Numbered from the stretch's first letter, positions 31,723 to 43,725 are shown. The stretch is DNA of 64,000 nt from Procambarus clarkii (GCF_040958095.1 NC_091217.1:10330880-10394879), one strand, 5' to 3'. The notes: generated from the sequence alone by a model not told the origin. Numbers and translations are program-made.

Positions 31723-33426
31723 TGATGAAGAGATGAGTAGTATTTTTAATAAATATTTTGTATCTGTATTTACTAAAGAAGAACTTAACAATATGCCTTC
31801 AGCCGAACAAGTCTATGTGGGTGGGGACGAGGACAGGTTGACGAGTTTAGCAGTTACCAGGGAGGATGTTCTTAAACAAATAGTAAAACTCAAACCAAAC
31901 AAATCCCCAGGGCCGGATGAAGTGTTTGCTAGGGTGCTTAAAGAATGCAAAGAGGAGCTTTGTGACCCACTGTCAACCATATTTAATAAATCAATAGAGT
32001 CAGGCAGAGTGCCAGAGTTTTGGAAAGTTGCTAATGTGATACCAGTTTTTAAGAAAGGAGATAGATCACTTGCGTCTAACTATCGACCAATTAGCCTAAC
32101 GTCTATTGTGGGAAAGTTACTCGAATCTATAATAGCAAATAAAATTCGTCTTCATCTTGAAAAACATAAATTAATAATTGAGTCGCAACATGGTTTTATA
32201 AATGGCCGTTCATGTTTAACAAATTTGTTATCTTTTTATTCTAGCATTGTTGAGGCAGTTGATAGTGGTAAGGATTGCGATGTTGTATACCTTGACTTTA
32301 GCAAAGCTTTTGATACAGTGCCACATGAAAGACTGATTAAAAAAATAGAGTCTCATGGTATTGGGGGTGCTATATTAAGCTGGATTAGGGCATGGCTATA
32401 CCAAAGGAAACAGAGAGTTAGTATAAATGGAATCAAGTCAGAGTGGGAAAATGTTGTAAGTGGAGTGCCTCAAGGCTCTGTCCTGGGACCTCTGTTGTTT
32501 ATAATATATATAAATGATTTAGATTCAGGTTTGAGTAGCAACATTTGCAAATTTGCCGATGATACGAAAATCGGTAGGGAAATTAATTCGGAGGAGGACT
32601 CACTATCACTTCAAGTTGATCTAGATAGGGTTTTGAAATGGTCAAAGGATTGGCAGATGCAGTTTAATGCTGATAAATGTAAAGTTCTGAGGTTAGGTAA
32701 TGATGATAGAGTTACAAGATACGAGCTAGATGGTGTTGTGATTGCGAAGTCGGATTGCGAAAGGGATCTGGGAGTTATGATTAGTAAGAATTTAAAACAA
32801 AAGGATCAATGCATAAATGTTCGTAATAAGGCAAATCGGACACTTGGATTTATTAATCGCAGCGTTAGTAACAAGACACCTGGTGTGGTTCTCAAGCTAT
32901 ATCTTGCTCTAGTTAGGCCCCATTTAGATTATGCAGTTCAGTTTTGGTCGCCATATTATAGAATGGATATAAATTCACTTGAACGTGTCCAGCGTAGGAT
33001 GACTAAGTTAATTCCCCAAATTAGAAATCTTTCATATGAAGAAAGATTAACAAAGCTTAAGTTGCATTCACTGGAAAGGCGAAGAGTTAGGGGTGACATG
33101 ATAGAGGTTTACAAGTGGATGAATGGACATAACCGGGGGGATATTAATAGGGTATTAAAAGTATCAACACAGGACAGAACACGAAACAATGGATATAAAT
33201 TGGATAAGTTTAGATTTAGGAAAGACTTGGGTAAATACTGGTTCAGTAACAGGGTTGTTGATTTGTGGAACCAATTGCCGCGTAACATTGTGGAGGTGGG
33301 GTCCCTCGATTGTTTCAAGCACGGGTTGGACAAGTATATGAGTGGGATTGGGTGGTTATAGAATAGGAGCTGCCTCGTATGGGCCAATAGGCCTTCTGCA
33401 GTTACCTTTGTTCTTATGTTCTTATG
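31723..33426 (+). mobile_element. LINE copy D: 3' half of the interrupted element B/D
   Basis: Starts at the codon that follows the break in copy B and runs to a normal 3' end with a short GTTCTTAT tail at about 33410-33426. The junction with copy E follows immediately. Confidence 0.9.
31727..33361 (+). pseudogene. LINE ORF2 copy D, RT half
   Basis: 544 codons from EEMSSIFNKYF to the TAA at 33359, holding the complete RT domain including FADD. It lacks the endonuclease half (at 26489-27790) and a native start; a fortuitous upstream ATG in the tail repeat of copy C (31706) is in frame. Confidence 0.9.
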
Positions 33427-34427
33427 TAAGTCAGAGTGGGAAAATGTTGTAAGTGGAGTGCCTCAAGGCTCTGTCCTGGGACCTCTGTTGTTTATAATAT
33501 ATATAAATGATTTAGATTCAGGTTTGAGTAGCAACATTTGCAAATTTGCCGATGATACGAAAATCGGTAGGGAAATTAATTCGGAGGAGGACTCACTATC
33601 ACTTCAATTTGATCTAGATAGGGTTTTGAAATGGTCAAAGGATTGGCAGATGCAGTTTAATGCTGATAAATGTAAAGTTCTGAGGTTAGGTAATGATGAT
33701 AGAGTTACAAGATACGAGCTAGATGGTGTTGTGATTGCGAAGTCGGATTGCGAAAGGGATCTGGGAGTTATGATTAGTAAGAATTTAAAACAAAAGGATC
33801 AATGCATAAATGTTCGTAATAAGGCAAATCGGACACTTGGATTTATTAATCGCAGCGTTAGTAACAAGACACCTGGTGTGGTTCTCAAGCTATATCTTGC
33901 TCTAGTTAGGCCCCATTTAGATTATGCAGTTCAGTTTTGGTCGCCATATTATAGAATGGATATAAATTCACTTGAACGTGTCCAGCGTAGGATGACTAAG
34001 TTAATTCCCCAAATTAGAAATCTTTCATATGAAGAAAGATTAACAAAGCTTAAGTTGCATTCACTGGAAAGGCGAAGAGTTAGGGGTGACATGATAGAGG
34101 TTTACAAGTGGATGAATGGACATAACCGGGGGGATATTAATAGGGTATTAAAAGTATCAACACAGGACAGAACACGAAACAATGGGTATAAATTGGATAA
34201 GTTTAGATTTAGGAAAGACTTGGGTAAATACTGGTTCAGTAACAGGGTTGTTGATTTGTGGAACCAATTGCCGCGTAACATTGTGGAGGTGGGGTCCCTC
34301 GATTGTTTCAAGCACGGGTTGGACAAGTATATGAGTGGGATTGGGTGGTTATAGAATAGGAGCTGCCTCGTATGGGCCAATAGGCCTTCTGCAGTTACCT
34401 TTGTTCTTATGTTCTTATGTTCTTATG
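33427..34427 (+). mobile_element. LINE copy E: strongly 5'-truncated family-alpha LINE joined to the tail of D
   Basis: Begins at ORF2 codon 671 directly after the tail repeat of copy D and ends in its own three-unit GTTCTTAT tail, followed by LINE F sequence. This gives two family members head-to-tail without any host DNA between them. Confidence 0.9.
33428..34354 (+). pseudogene. LINE ORF2 copy E, C-terminal 308 residues
   Basis: Open from [19 protein letters not shown] to TAG at 34352. It contains GVPQGS and FADD but lacks the first RT motifs and the endonuclease, so it is inactive. One readable difference from C and D is LQFDLDR in place of LQVDLDR. Confidence 0.9.
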
Positions 34428-34856
34428 TTTGCAACGAGACTCGTCCCAGTGCTACGAGGGATGGGGTATGAGGAGCGCCTGAGGGAACTGTGCCTTACGA
34501 CACTAGAAAGAAGAAGGGAGAGGAGGACATGATAGGAACGTATAAAATACTCAGCTTGACAGAGTGGACATTCACGAAATGTTCACACGGAATAGTAACA
34601 GAACGAGGGGACATGGGTGGAAGTTGGAAACTCAGATAAGTCACAGAGATGCTAGGAAGTTTTCTTTTAGCGTGAGAGTAGTGGGAAAATGGAATGCACT
34701 TCAGGAACAGGTTGTGGAAGCAAATACTATTCATAATTTTAAAACCAGGTATGATAGGGAAATGGGACAGGAGTCATTGCTGTAAACAACCGATGCTCGA
34801 AAGGCGGGATCCAAGAGTCAATGCTCGATCCTGCAGACACAACTAGGTGAGTACAA
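34428..34856 (+). mobile_element. LINE F (family beta), right half and 3' end
   Basis: Continues the protein broken at 25886: ATRLVPVLRGMGYEERLREL, then, after a frameshift near 34530, RGHGWKLETQISHRDARKF and VVGKWNALQEQVVEANTI. It ends with AACTAGGTGAGTACAA, the family-beta 3' tail also seen (inverted) at 38310, 46375, 51610 and 62085. It is a decayed copy, older than A-E. Confidence 0.85.
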
Positions 34857-35328
34857 CTTCCTCATTATAAAGGAGTCGGACAACGCGAGGTATAATTCGT
34901 GTGACATTTTGTATGCTCTAAAAAATAAGCTCATGAGTAGAATTTAATTGTTCCTTTGGCCAGCAATGGCTGCCAGCGCCCCGGTGATGTGTGGCGCCGC
35001 CCTTCTGATGGACCGAATAATTTGTGCAACTTTTTCTGTTTCAAGCGTCCAGTGATGTATATTTTTGTTTGTCGTCAAAGGACTTTGTATCTGTCTCCGA
35101 ACAAACTTTTTTGTGAAAGCAATATGTGAATGAAAGGGGAGGCAGCGAGTTGAAATGTACTTCATTTAACAGCTGTGAAATATGTAATATTAGTGCAAAT
35201 AATACAAGAATAAACCAGTTTCTCCTCAGCCAAGGGCAAGGGAGACATTCCCTGTGGCTGGTCTGACGTTATATAAAAGTATGTTGCAATGGGTGAATGT
35301 TTGTATCGTTGTGTGAATGTCTGGCGAT
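34857..35328. other. No recognised gene
   Basis: A minus frame of 73 codons (34944-35165) contains IIRSIRRAAPHITGALAAIAG but matches no family that I know. Nothing else is visible. Confidence 0.3.
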
Positions 35329-35655
35329 GGGTGAATGGTGATGGGGTAAGGTCTGCGGTGATGAGGGAAGATCTGCGGTGATGGGGGAAGGTCCATGGTG
35401 ATGGGGGAAGGTCCATGGTGATGGGGGAAGGTCCATGGTGATGGGGGAAGGTCCATGGTGATGGGGGAAGGTCCATGGTGATGGGGGAAGGTCCATGGTG
35501 ATGGGGGAAGGTCCATGGTGATGGGGGAAGGTCCATGGTGATGGGGGAAGATCCATGGTGATGGGGGAAGGTCCATGGTGATGGGGTAAGATCTGCGGTG
35601 ATGAGGGAAGATCTGCGGTGATGGGGGAAAGTCTATCGTGATGGGGGAAGGTCTT
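35329..35655. repeat. 20-bp minisatellite, about 16 copies
   Basis: Unit GGTCCATGGTGATGGGGGAA; outer copies carry an atctgcggtgatg variant on both sides of a homogeneous centre, as expected if the centre expanded most recently. The flank 35656-36040 has no recognised gene. Confidence 0.95.
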
Positions 35656-36039
35656 TTGTGTTTAGTGCTGGTCTGTCGTTTTTGGTTAATTGATAACAAC
35701 ATGTATATTGACTTTTCCAATATGAGTGATATTTTGTCATATAAATGGCTGCATTTTCGTGTACTGGTTTTGTAGCCTCTGTAGCACAAGTCCTCGTACC
35801 AGGAGCATCTAAGGAGGGAGTGTCCACTGTGTGTAGTCTTATTCACAAAGATAAGTCCACATTTTAGACTATTGGGATCGTGAAAGGCATAACAAGAAAA
35901 TGTACTAACTTGGCTTAACGTACACAACCTTAGACTAAAGTAATTACATATATGTACTATATTAGGCCGAATACAAATTATTTGTGGTTATTGCCCCAGA
36001 TCTTTTGTCCTGTATAAAATTAAAAAGTACAATCAGTAC

Positions 36040-36440
36040 AAAAGTACAATGCCATCATTGTGATCCAGATGAGAATGATGGTTAAGGAACCCGGAACAAT
36101 GCCATCATTGTGATCCAGATGAGAATGATGGTTAAGGAACCCGGAACAATGCCATCATTGTGATCCAGATGAGAATGATGGTTAAGGAACCCGGAACAAT
36201 GCCATCATTGTGATCCAGATCACAATGATGGTTAAGGAACCCGGAACAATGAGAATGATGGTTAAGGTACCCGGAACAATGAGAATGATGGTTAAGGAAC
36301 CCGGAACAATGAGAATGATGGTTAAGGAACCCGGAACAATGAGTATGATGGTTAAGGAACCCGGAACAATGATGGTTAAGGAACCCGGAACAATGATGGT
36401 TAAGGAACCCGGAACAATGATGGTTAAGGAACCCGGAACG
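36040..36440. repeat. Tandem repeat whose unit shrinks from 50 to 30 to 24 bp
   Basis: All units share GATGGTTAAGGAACCCGGAA. The first part (36061-36220) has 50-bp units with GCCATCATTGTGATCCAGAT, the middle (36241-36360) has 30-bp units with GAGAATGATG, and the last (36361-36440) has 24-bp units. Confidence 0.93.
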
Positions 36441-36634
36441 AGAGAAAACCACAAAATCTCGGAGCGTTACGAATGATATCAGTAAAATCCACATTTTATT
36501 GTATTTTATAAAATCCACAAAATCCGCTAGAAAAGTCCTCCTACTCCCTTAATTGGCTATTTTGGATAGTAAGTGCGGTACTGAAATGGTTTATTGAAAT
36601 TCGTACTAAAGTTGGATTTGTGAGCTGTACATTC

Positions 36635-36770
36635 CCTCACCCTGGCACTCCCCCTCACCCTGGCACTCCTTCCTCACCTTGGCACTCCCCCTCACCCTGG
36701 CACTCCTTCCTCACCTTGGCACTCCCCTCACCCTGGCACTCCTTCCTCACCTTGGCACTCCCCCTCACCG
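36635..36770. repeat. C-rich tandem repeat of about 18 bp
   Basis: Repeats of CTGGCACTCCCCCTCACC and CTTGGCACTCCTTCCTCACC, about seven units. Confidence 0.85.
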
Positions 36771-36784
36771 TGTCATTAGTGTCA

Positions 36785-37545
36785 TCAAAGTGTCATTAGA
36801 CGAGAACTCCTGGATGGATTTGAAGAAAGTAGAACTGTGCAAACTGGAACTAGCAGGTCCATTGTTCATCACAATGAAATGTGTGAAGTAAAACATGTGT
36901 ATGGGGCAAGTAACAAAGTCACTAGACTAACAGATGTTGTCACAGCTCGTATAAGACTTGGCTACAAGTATCTCTGGCAGTTCGGCTTGTATAGGGATCT
37001 AGATGAAGTAAAGTGTAAAGTGTGTGGACATAGGCAGGGACACACACTCGAACACTATATCTTGGATTGTAGTAAAATTGAGCCATTTAGAGATAAATCT
37101 AAGCTCACTCTGTATGATATGGCAACCTATCTTATTACCATGGATAAAGTACCTGAAATCCTTGCACTGTATCCACATTTCGCTTCCAGTAGATGAACGA
37201 CATATGAGATTCAGAAACAAGTAGTGTATTGTGAGGACTAATAATAAACAGAAGGTCCCCTATGACTCTGTAATATCCCCATTGGCCAAACTATTATGTA
37301 ATAGCGATAAGACCTGCCATTAATGTATGATGACTTACTGTAAATATATAGCTCTTGAAATAGCACTTTCTCTGTAAATAGCTGACATTGTAACTATAAG
37401 GTGTGAAGGATAGATGAAATTGTTTATGTAATAATCTAAGTTGAGGTCTGATAAAGACCTTTTGTGCCCTCTGTAATGCTTTTGCGCTACCGCTCACAGG
37501 ATGAGTATGGGGTGCACAATAAACTAGCCGCCTTCGGCGGCAACA
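36785..37545 (+). mobile_element. LINE 3' end (Jockey/I-like, family gamma)
   Basis: A C-terminal coding end followed by a 3' UTR ending CGCTCACAGGATGAGTATGG and GGTGCACAATAAACTA, the same end as the element at 23038 in the opposite orientation. It is 5'-truncated and bounded on the left by the C-rich repeat. Confidence 0.75.
36837..37196 (+). pseudogene. C-terminal end of LINE ORF2 with zinc-binding motif, family gamma
   Basis: 119 codons ending MDKVPEILALYPHFASSR. It contains TARIRLGYKYLWQFG and CKVCGHRQGHTLEHYILDC, a CCHC-like motif matching the fragment at 23360-23788 in spacing and sequence. RT and RNase H are missing. Confidence 0.75.
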
Positions 37546-37596
37546 ATCAAATGTTGCCTCGGAACCACAGAGGAGCATGATGGAGACTTGCCACCA

Positions 37597-37860
37597 GGGG
37601 CCAGATTCACGAAGCAGTTACGCAAGTACTTACGAACGTGTACATCTTTCCTCAATCTTTAACACCTTTGGTTACATTTATTAAACAGTTTACAAGCATG
37701 AAAACTTGCCAATCAACTGTTGTTATTGTTATAAACAGCCTCCTGGTGCTTCGGAGCTCACTAACTGTTTAATAAGTGTAAACAGAGCCGCCAAAGATTG
37801 AGAAAAGATGTACAGGTTCGTAAGTGCTTGAGGACCTGCTTCGTGAATCTGGCTCCAGGT
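37597..37860. mobile_element. Foldback (MITE-like) element, copy 1
   Basis: Ends GGGCCAGATTCACGAAGC and GCTTCGTGAATCTGGCTCC are inverted. The inner arms are also complementary (TACATCTTTCCTCAATCTTT versus AAAGATTGAGAAAAGATGTA), so nearly the whole 260 bp can fold. No coding frame is present. Related copies are at 44674, 63286 and, partly, 15833. Confidence 0.85.
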
Positions 37861-38309
37861 CCCTCTTCCTGTGATTAGCATAGGAAGTGAGCAGCACCTG
37901 GTCTCCTGCCAAGGTGCTCCCTCTCACCTGATTGGCTGACGACTAACGATGCCATCAGCTACTGGTTCGGATCTGTGACGCCCATTACAGATAAAAATGT
38001 CGGAGTGTCCAATCAGCATCGTCAGCGTGTAATTATCATCCATCCGAGTGATGGCCGGGTTAAGGGTCTTGAAGGAGTTCCATCACTCCAATTACTACAT
38101 TAGTGTTACTAAATAAAACACACACAAGATGTCACTCAATTCTCGACACGTTAGTTGGTTATATTTGTTATATATTATATTTTTATTATAATACGTTATT
38201 TTTTATACGTTATATTTTAACGTATAAAATATTTTACATGTTATATTTTTTGTGTTGCTATGAAGTCCTTTGTGAGTTGTTTTATTCCTCTCATGAGACA
38301 GTGATGGTA

Positions 38310-38585
38310 TGTACTCACCTAGTTGTGCTTGCGGGGGGTTGAGCTCTGGCTCTTTGCTCCCGCCTCTCAGCTGTCAGTCAACTTATTCCCCCCCCCCCTC
38401 ACACACACACACCCTCTCCCCTAAGGAAGCAGCCCGTAGCAGTTGTCTAACTCCCAGGTACCTATTTAATGCTAAGTGAACAGGAGCATCAAGATGAAAG
38501 AAACTGCCCATCTGTTTCCGCCTCCGTTGGGAGATCGATCCCCGGACCGTAAGGTTAGTGTGATGGTCGCGCGCCACGGGGCTCT
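38310..38585 (-). mobile_element. LINE family-beta 3' tail fragment and a diverged SINE
   Basis: 38310-38385 matches the inverted family-beta 3' end (GTACTCACCTAGTTGTGCTT). 38424-38585 resembles the inverted type-1 SINE body (GGAAGCAGCCCGTAGCAGTT, TACCTATTTAATGCTAAGTG) with a diverged head. 37861-38310 and 38586-39317 have no recognised gene; 38150-38270 is very AT-rich and 38700-38870 TC-rich. Confidence 0.65.
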
Positions 38586-39317
38586 ACACAAACCTGTCCT
38601 CACATAACAGAATTTGAAGCTAATGTTCTAAGCTTCATAGATTATGTCTGGCTTCTTTAAGGCATTAAGAGCAGTAATGTAGTCTTCCTTATCAACCGTC
38701 CAACCCCTTCCCGGCCGCCTGATCTCTTCCTACTTCCCTTCCGTATTTCACTGTCTTGTCTTCCCCTTACCTCTTTCCTTCTCTCTCTCTTACCTTTTCT
38801 CCGCCTCTCTTGCTTTTTCTCTCCCTCTTTTAATCTTCCCTAGCCCCTCTCTCTCTCTCTCTCTCTCAGTCCTCACACGTGATGTCCCCCCTAATCACTT
38901 TCCATCTGGGCCTTTGTCAGTTAGGATGGTAAGGAATCACGGTGACAAAAGAGGATCCTTGAATACCTAGGCTTCGGCGCCAGGAATGGCCAGGTCCCTG
39001 AATTACTGCCTGCAGGAATCTCTCTTCGGCCGCGTCAGTAAGCTCTCATCTGATTCATTACAGGAGACTCGGAGCTATGATCAGTGGGTTCTGGATCCCT
39101 GTTGCCACACCGGGGGATGAACGCTCATCCCACTCTTTCTTTGCCAGTGATTGATTGTTTTTCCTATTCGTAACTAGAGGAAAATTGGTTCTCTTGATTT
39201 TTGTGTATATTTTTGTATGGTGAAATGTGTGATTGTGATGAGAACAGTTACGATAGGTCCTTCACTGAGTGATTGAATCTTGTTAATTTATAGCAATTAC
39301 ACTAAAGTACACATGCA

Positions 39318-39329
39318 CGCACGCACGCA

Positions 39330-39410
<81 letters not shown>
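39318..39410. repeat. (CA)n microsatellite
   Basis: About 46 CA units immediately 5' of a truncated LINE. Confidence 0.95.
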
Positions 39411-39413
<3 letters not shown>

Positions 39414-41625
39414 GACGGGAGAGGAGGAGGAGGAGTGGCCCTGCTGATAAGGAAGGACTGGAGTTTTGAAGAGATGGAAATTCCGGGCTGTGAAGGATTC
39501 AGAAACTACCTAACAGGGACTATAACAATGGGTGGACCTAAGATAATAGTGGCAGTCATTTACAACCCTCCACTAAATGACAGAAGACCCAGACAGGAGT
39601 TCGATAGAAACAACATGATAACCAATAATATAATAGAGAGAGCAGCTTCATTTGCCTGCAGGAATGAATCCAGACTCTGTCATGGCCGATTTCAACCATG
39701 GAAAGATAGACTGGGAGAATGGGGACCCATATGGAGGTGCAGATATATGGAGAGCTAAACTCCTGGAAGTGGCAACAAGGAACTTTCTGAGCAAACATGT
39801 CAAGGGACCCACAAGAATGAGAGGCAATGACGAAGCAGCTAGACTCGACCTGATATTTACCTTGAATAAGTCAGAAATAAGTGAAGTCAAGTTTGAAGTT
39901 CCCGTAGGAATGAGTGACCACTGTGTATTGACATTTGAGTATCTGGTAGAGGTAGGGATAACTTATCCAAGGATGGAATTGGAAGGGAAGAGGCTAAAGG
40001 GGCTTTGACCTCACCAGCGATAAGGTCAAAATTTGGAATCTGTTGGAGCTGAATATGACAAAGGCTGTTGGGCCTGACAGGATCTCACCATTGATACTAA
40101 AAGAAAGTGCAGAGGCACTAACTGTGCCCCACTCTCTATGGTGTATAACAGGTCACTGGGAACAGGAGACCTACAGGAAAGCTTAGAAGGCAACTATTGT
40201 AGTCCCAGTATATAAAAAGGGTGACAGGCAAGAGACACTGAACTACAGACCAGTTTCCCTAACTTGTATACCATGCAAGGTGATGGAGAAAATCGCTAGG
40301 AAAAGGCTCGTAGAGCATCTGGAGGGAAATAACTTTGTAACACACCAGCATGGGTTCAGAGATGGTAAATCGTGCCTCACAGGTTTAATAGAATTATATG
40401 ACCAAGCAACAAAAATTAGGCAAGAATGAGAAGAGTCGCAGACTGCATTTTCTTCGACTGTCCGAAAGCTTTTGACACAAGTACCCCATAAAAGGCATTT
40501 GCAAAAGTTAGAACAACAGGCAGTAATAAAAGGTAAGGGGCTCCAGTGGATAAGGGAGTATCTAAGCAACAGGAAACAGCTAGTAACTGTGAGGGAAAGG
40601 ACAACTGAGTGGTGAGATGTCACCAGCGGAGTCCCACAGGGCTCTGTACTTGGACCCATCCTGTTTCTAATATATGTAAACGATCTTCCTAGAGGGTATA
40701 GACTCATTCCTCTCAATGTTTGCTGATGATGCAAAAATTATGAGAAGAATCAAAACAGATGAAGATTGACAGAGACTACAGGACGACCTGGGCAAGCTGG
40801 AGGAATGGTCTTGAAAATGGTTATTAAAGTTCAACTCAGGAAAGTGTAAAGTAATGAAATTAGGCGAAAGGAGCAGAAGGCTGAACACAAGGTACCATCT
40901 GGGAGGTGAAATCCTGCAAGAGTCAAATAGAGAAAAAGATCTGGGGGGGGGGGGAGTTGATATCACACCGAACCTGTCCCCATAAGCCCACATCAAAAGG
41001 ATATCATCAGCGGCATATACTAGATTGGCCAACTTGGCCAACATAAGAACTGCCTTTGGAAACTTATGTAAGGAATAGTTCAGGACCTTGTATACCACCT
41101 ATATCAGATCAATTCTGGAATATGCAGCTCCAGCCTGGAGTCCATACCTAGTTAAATACAAGACAAAGTTAGAGAAGATTCAGAGGTATGCCACCAGACT
41201 AGTCCCAGAACTGAGAGGTATGAGCTACGAGGAAAGGCTAAGGGAGCTAAACCTCACGTCCCTGGAAAACAGAAGAGTAAGGTGAGATATGACAACCGCC
41301 TACAAAATTCTGTGGGGAATTGACAGGGCGCACAAAGACAAACTCTTTAGCACGGGTGGAACACGAACAAGGGGACACAGGTGGAAACTTAGAACCCAGA
41401 CTAGCCACAGAGACATTAGAAAGATTTTTTTAGTGTCAGAGTAGTTAACAGATGGAATGCATTAAGCAGTGATGTGGTGGAGGCTGACTCCGATACACAG
41501 TTTCAAATGTAAATTTGATATAGCCCAGTAGGCTCAGGAATCTATACACCAGTTGATTGACAGTTGAGAGGCGGGACCAAAGAGTCATAGCCCAACCCCC
41601 GCAAACACAACTATGTGAGAACACA
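39411..41625 (+). pseudogene. Decayed LINE (family beta): endonuclease to 3' end
   Basis: Coding remains in order: GRGGGVALLIRKDWSF and VIYNPPLND (endonuclease), FNHGKIDWENG, a region with MSDHCVL, then RT pieces [50 protein letters not shown] and the C-terminal YATRLVPELRGMSYEERL. Several frameshifts and in-frame stops (for example near 40428, 40616 and 40767) make it non-functional. It ends at the shared family-beta tail AACACAACTATGTGAGAAC before a short (CA)n. The 5' part of the endonuclease is missing. Confidence 0.85.
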
Positions 41626-41719
41626 CACACACACACACACACGAGATATATAAGAGAAATATATATAGTAAACATAATAGAGGAAAAATAATTTTTATTA
41701 GAAACACGGGGTTCAAGAC

Positions 41720-41830
41720 TTGAGGGGTTGGCGGGGGGGGGGGGGGGGACTTGAGGGGTTGGCGGAGGGTGGGGGACCTGAGGGGATGGTGGTGGGGAAC
41801 TTGAGGGGGTTGGTGTGTGAGGTTGGAGGG
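41720..41830. repeat. G-rich degenerate tandem repeat
   Basis: Units of GACTTGAGGGGTTGGCGG type with poly-G expansion. 41831-42126 holds nothing recognised. Confidence 0.8.
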
Positions 41831-42126
41831 GTGGTGAACCACACATAACTACACTACTGCACTAGATAAAAATAATTACACGAGCAAAGAGGTAATCAAG
41901 TATGGTTGACTTCCTCTAGCTCGTGCCCTTATTGCTCCTGGTTTACGCCTTAATTACCCTTACATCTTATCTAAACTTTTCATGTGACCGGTTTGGGCCT
42001 CGTCCAGACGATATGCCTAGCTAAGTGTCGGTGCTTTACCCGGCTGGCACCTTGCCTCCCCCTCTCCCCAATGACCCTCTTCCAGTCATTCCATGCAACC
42101 TTCCCTCCATCACTCACATCCTATAA

Positions 42127-42355
42127 CATTAGCAGCAGCAGCAACAGTAGTGGCAGCAGCAGGTTAAGCAGGAACAACAGTAGTGGCAGCAGCAAGTTAA
42201 GCAGGAACAACAGTAGTGGCAGCAGCAGGTTAAGCAGGAACAACAGTAGTGGCAGCAGCAAGTTAAGCAGGAACAACAGTAGTGGCAGCAGCAGGTTAAG
42301 CAGGAACAACAGTAGTGGCAGCAGCAAGTTAAGCAGGAACAACAGTAGCACAAGT
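42127..42355. repeat. 33-bp minisatellite, about seven copies
   Basis: Unit AACAACAGTAGTGGCAGCAG followed by CARGTTAAGCAGG. Caggtt and caagtt forms alternate, so the true repeating unit is about 66 bp. The downstream 42355-42530 stays CAG/CAA-rich. Confidence 0.93.
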
Positions 42356-42539
42356 AACAATAGTTGCAGCCACAAAAGAAAAAAAAAAGGAGCAAGATAC
42401 CAGGAACAGCAGTAACTGCAGCAGCATAGCAGTAGCATCAGTTATTTCAAACAACAACAATAACAAGAGGAGCAACAGCAGAAGGAGCAGCAGCAGCAAC
42501 AGCAACACAAACAGTAAATAATGGAGTGAGGAAGTGGCA

Positions 42540-42690
42540 GGCGGTGTAGTGCAGACATGGCAGGGAGGAGGGGGTCGACCAGGTGGGGAGGGGACGACCA
42601 GGAGGGGGAGAGTCGACCATGGGGGGGGGGTCGACCAGGGGGCGGGAGTCGACCGGGAGGAGGGCGGGGAAGGGGGGGGGGGCGGATTTG
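42540..42690. repeat. G-rich degenerate repeat
   Basis: Repeats around GGGGGTCGACCAGG with long G runs. No gene is recognised here or in 42700-43230. Confidence 0.8.
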
Positions 42691-43229
42691 GAGGGAAATA
42701 CAGAAAGTTTAATCTTTTCAGATGGCATTCATTGTTGCTCCAGCTCGGTGTGACCAATCCCGTAAATGGCGTTGGTGGAGGCGGTGCGTCAGTGTACATA
42801 ATGACGGACCCGGAGCCCTGACCCGCGCCTCCACCTGCTGATTGGCTCGCCGCCTTGCGTACACGGCAACCCGTCCTCGACTCAAGTCCATTACATTCAG
42901 TGGTCAACCCCACAGACGCATTCATAAATTTTAACTTGCTGTTCATTCAAAACGGGAATTTTCTCAAGTATAAAATAATATTGTAATATATTGGCATATT
43001 GTGTATATATAGGCATAGGATAGGTTAGGTGTTTAGATTCTGTTGGCGATTATTTGTATTTGTAGTACGTGGGTGAAGCATTTATAGCGTTGTGATTTGA
43101 ACAAAATTCGTCAGTGAAGCACTTGTTCCGGATATGTTCGAACGTCAGCAGTTGTGAGTTGTGTGTAAACCGCTTTTCATTCATAAACAGGGGGTTTGGC
43201 GGGTGCATGGAATCACTTTTGAATCTTTG

Positions 43230-43395
43230 TTTGGAGGACGGGCTGTACACGGAGCTCGTGCTTCACGGGGCCCCCTCGTGTTTCACGGTGCTCCTCGTGC
43301 TTCACCGGGCCCCCCTCGTGCTTCACTGCTTCACGGTGTCCCTCGTGCTTCACCGGGGCCCCTCATGCTTCACCGGGCCCCTCATGCCTGTTTTG
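43230..43395. repeat. Degenerate 20-27-bp tandem repeat
   Basis: Variants of CCTCGTGCTTCACCGGGCCC. The next 250 bp have loosely repeated TTCCATTACCTGG pieces. Confidence 0.8.
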
Positions 43396-43639
43396 TGTTC
43401 GCAGATTTCCGGGTGTCCATTATCTTGGAGTTCCAGTTGCTGTGAATTTCCATTACCTGGTCGCCAGTTACTCCGAGACTCCATTACCCGGGGACTCCGC
43501 TGTCTCGGGACACCGTTTGGCTCCTTGTTTTGGGTAACGAATATAATTTCCCACAATTTTCTGGGGCTCCAGTGCCTGTGAGTGTTCCGTCATCTGGAAC
43601 TTCAGTTATTACGGAAATTGATTGATATATTTGTATATT

Positions 43640-43725
43640 CCTGCAGTTGCCCAGACCACACACTAGAAGGTGAAGGGACGACGACGTTTCGGTCCGTCCT
43701 GGACCATTCTCAAGTCGATTCCTGC
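43640..43725. repeat. Single arm of the 47.6-kb inverted-repeat element
   Basis: Contains CAGACCACACACTAGAAGGT and CGTCCTGGACCATTCTCAAG, matching one arm of the palindrome at 47571-47740 but without the second arm. Confidence 0.8.

Larger units (their letters stand above)
27787..31726 (+). mobile_element. LINE copy C: nearly full-length family-alpha element inserted in copy B/D
   Basis: Contains ORF1 with its own ATG, ORF2 and a 3' tail of three GTTCTTAT-type repeats ending about 31724. The 5' leader before ORF1 is only about 60 bp, so the 5' UTR is short or truncated. A TGAT duplication is seen at 27787-27790 and 31723-31726, consistent with a short target duplication. Both reading frames are undamaged, making this the best candidate for a competent copy in the window. 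Confidence 0.9.
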
